A DNA stretch of 64,000 nt from Rouxiella badensis (GTDB lineage Bacteria > Pseudomonadota > Gammaproteobacteria > Enterobacterales > Enterobacteriaceae), in assembly GCF_002093665.1 (NCBI RefSeq), contig NZ_MRWE01000031.1:1-64000 (forward strand), given 5' to 3'. This document shows, piece after piece, positions 63,967 to 64,000 of the stretch; position 1 is the stretch's first letter; each line of letters starts with the position of its first letter. A program made the translations under genes and the position numbers. The notes under the pieces are model-generated. The model was given only the letters and a program-made list of their open reading frames with translations, ran no database searches and was not told the origin of the DNA.

Positions 63967-64000
63967 AGATCCCCCCCTCACCACCCCTCATTTTAGTGAC

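Noticed and set aside
1-64000. Mobile elements, prophage, CRISPR arrays
   Set aside because: No transposase, integrase, cas gene or spaced repeats were seen.

Overview
The window looks like the chromosome of a gamma-proteobacterium of the order Enterobacterales. Many proteins match Escherichia coli counterparts in sequence, length and order (yhjD, yhjE, yhjG, kdgK, yhjJ, dctA, yhjK, dppABCDF, tRNA-Pro, eptB, wecH, mdfA, yibF, fdhD, sodA, yibL, mtlADR). An HmsP-type YhjK, a complete urea carboxylase/allophanate hydrolase/UrtABCDE locus and the absence of the bcs cellulose genes point away from Escherichia, towards a Yersiniaceae-like genus (Serratia/Rahnella/Ewingella/Rouxiella type). The genus is inference. 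There are no insertion sequences, prophage, CRISPR arrays or rRNA; apart from small inserted blocks this is core chromosome.

Layout. 1-2.1 kb: ECF sigma factor, its anti-sigma factor and a cytochrome b561. 2.2-4.6 kb: acetyltransferase, SDR oxidoreductase and a divergent LysR regulator. 4.7-17 kb: yhjD, yhjE, cdh, yhjG, kdgK (behind a KdgR box), yhjJ (an M16 peptidase fold without its zinc motif), dctA and the EAL protein yhjK/hmsP. 17.2-22.9 kb: dipeptide transporter dppABCDF, with a CA-rich GcvB-type element in the dppA leader. 23.9-27.1 kb: Rieske-FAD oxidoreductase, LysR regulator, VOC protein and tRNA-Pro(UGG). 27.2-30.7 kb: eptB, ohr, two-cysteine ohrR and a small ppGpp-hydrolase-like HD protein. 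30.9-42.8 kb: a nitrogen-scavenging block behind a near-perfect sigma-54 promoter, with allophanate hydrolase, urea carboxylase, a GntR regulator and the urea ABC transporter urtABCDE. 42.9-51.5 kb: small stress proteins, exporters, acetyltransferases, GSTs, a benzoate-type symporter, idnD, and an isochorismatase-fusion/GlxA-type regulator pair. 51.5-58.5 kb: wecH, mdfA, yibF, fdhD, sodA (Fur box over its promoter), yibL and a MocR regulator. 58.7-64 kb: LysE exporter, an unknown membrane protein, and the mannitol operon mtlADR with a CRP site.

How the genes work together. Urea imported by UrtABCDE is carboxylated to allophanate with ATP and biotin, then split to ammonia and CO2; the sigma-54 promoter with weak upstream NtrC-like sites suggests induction under nitrogen limitation. 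An NtrC-like palindrome upstream of dppA hints at the same control for peptide uptake. Oxidative-stress functions recur (ohr/ohrR, sodA, the ECF cluster). Carbon-source genes (kdgK, idnD, mtlA) each carry a recognisable operator.

I did not find one clearly new multi-gene system. The best leads are the ECF sigma gene without a standard start codon, the isochorismatase fusion beside its GlxA-like regulator, and the sigma-54-driven urea amidolyase locus.
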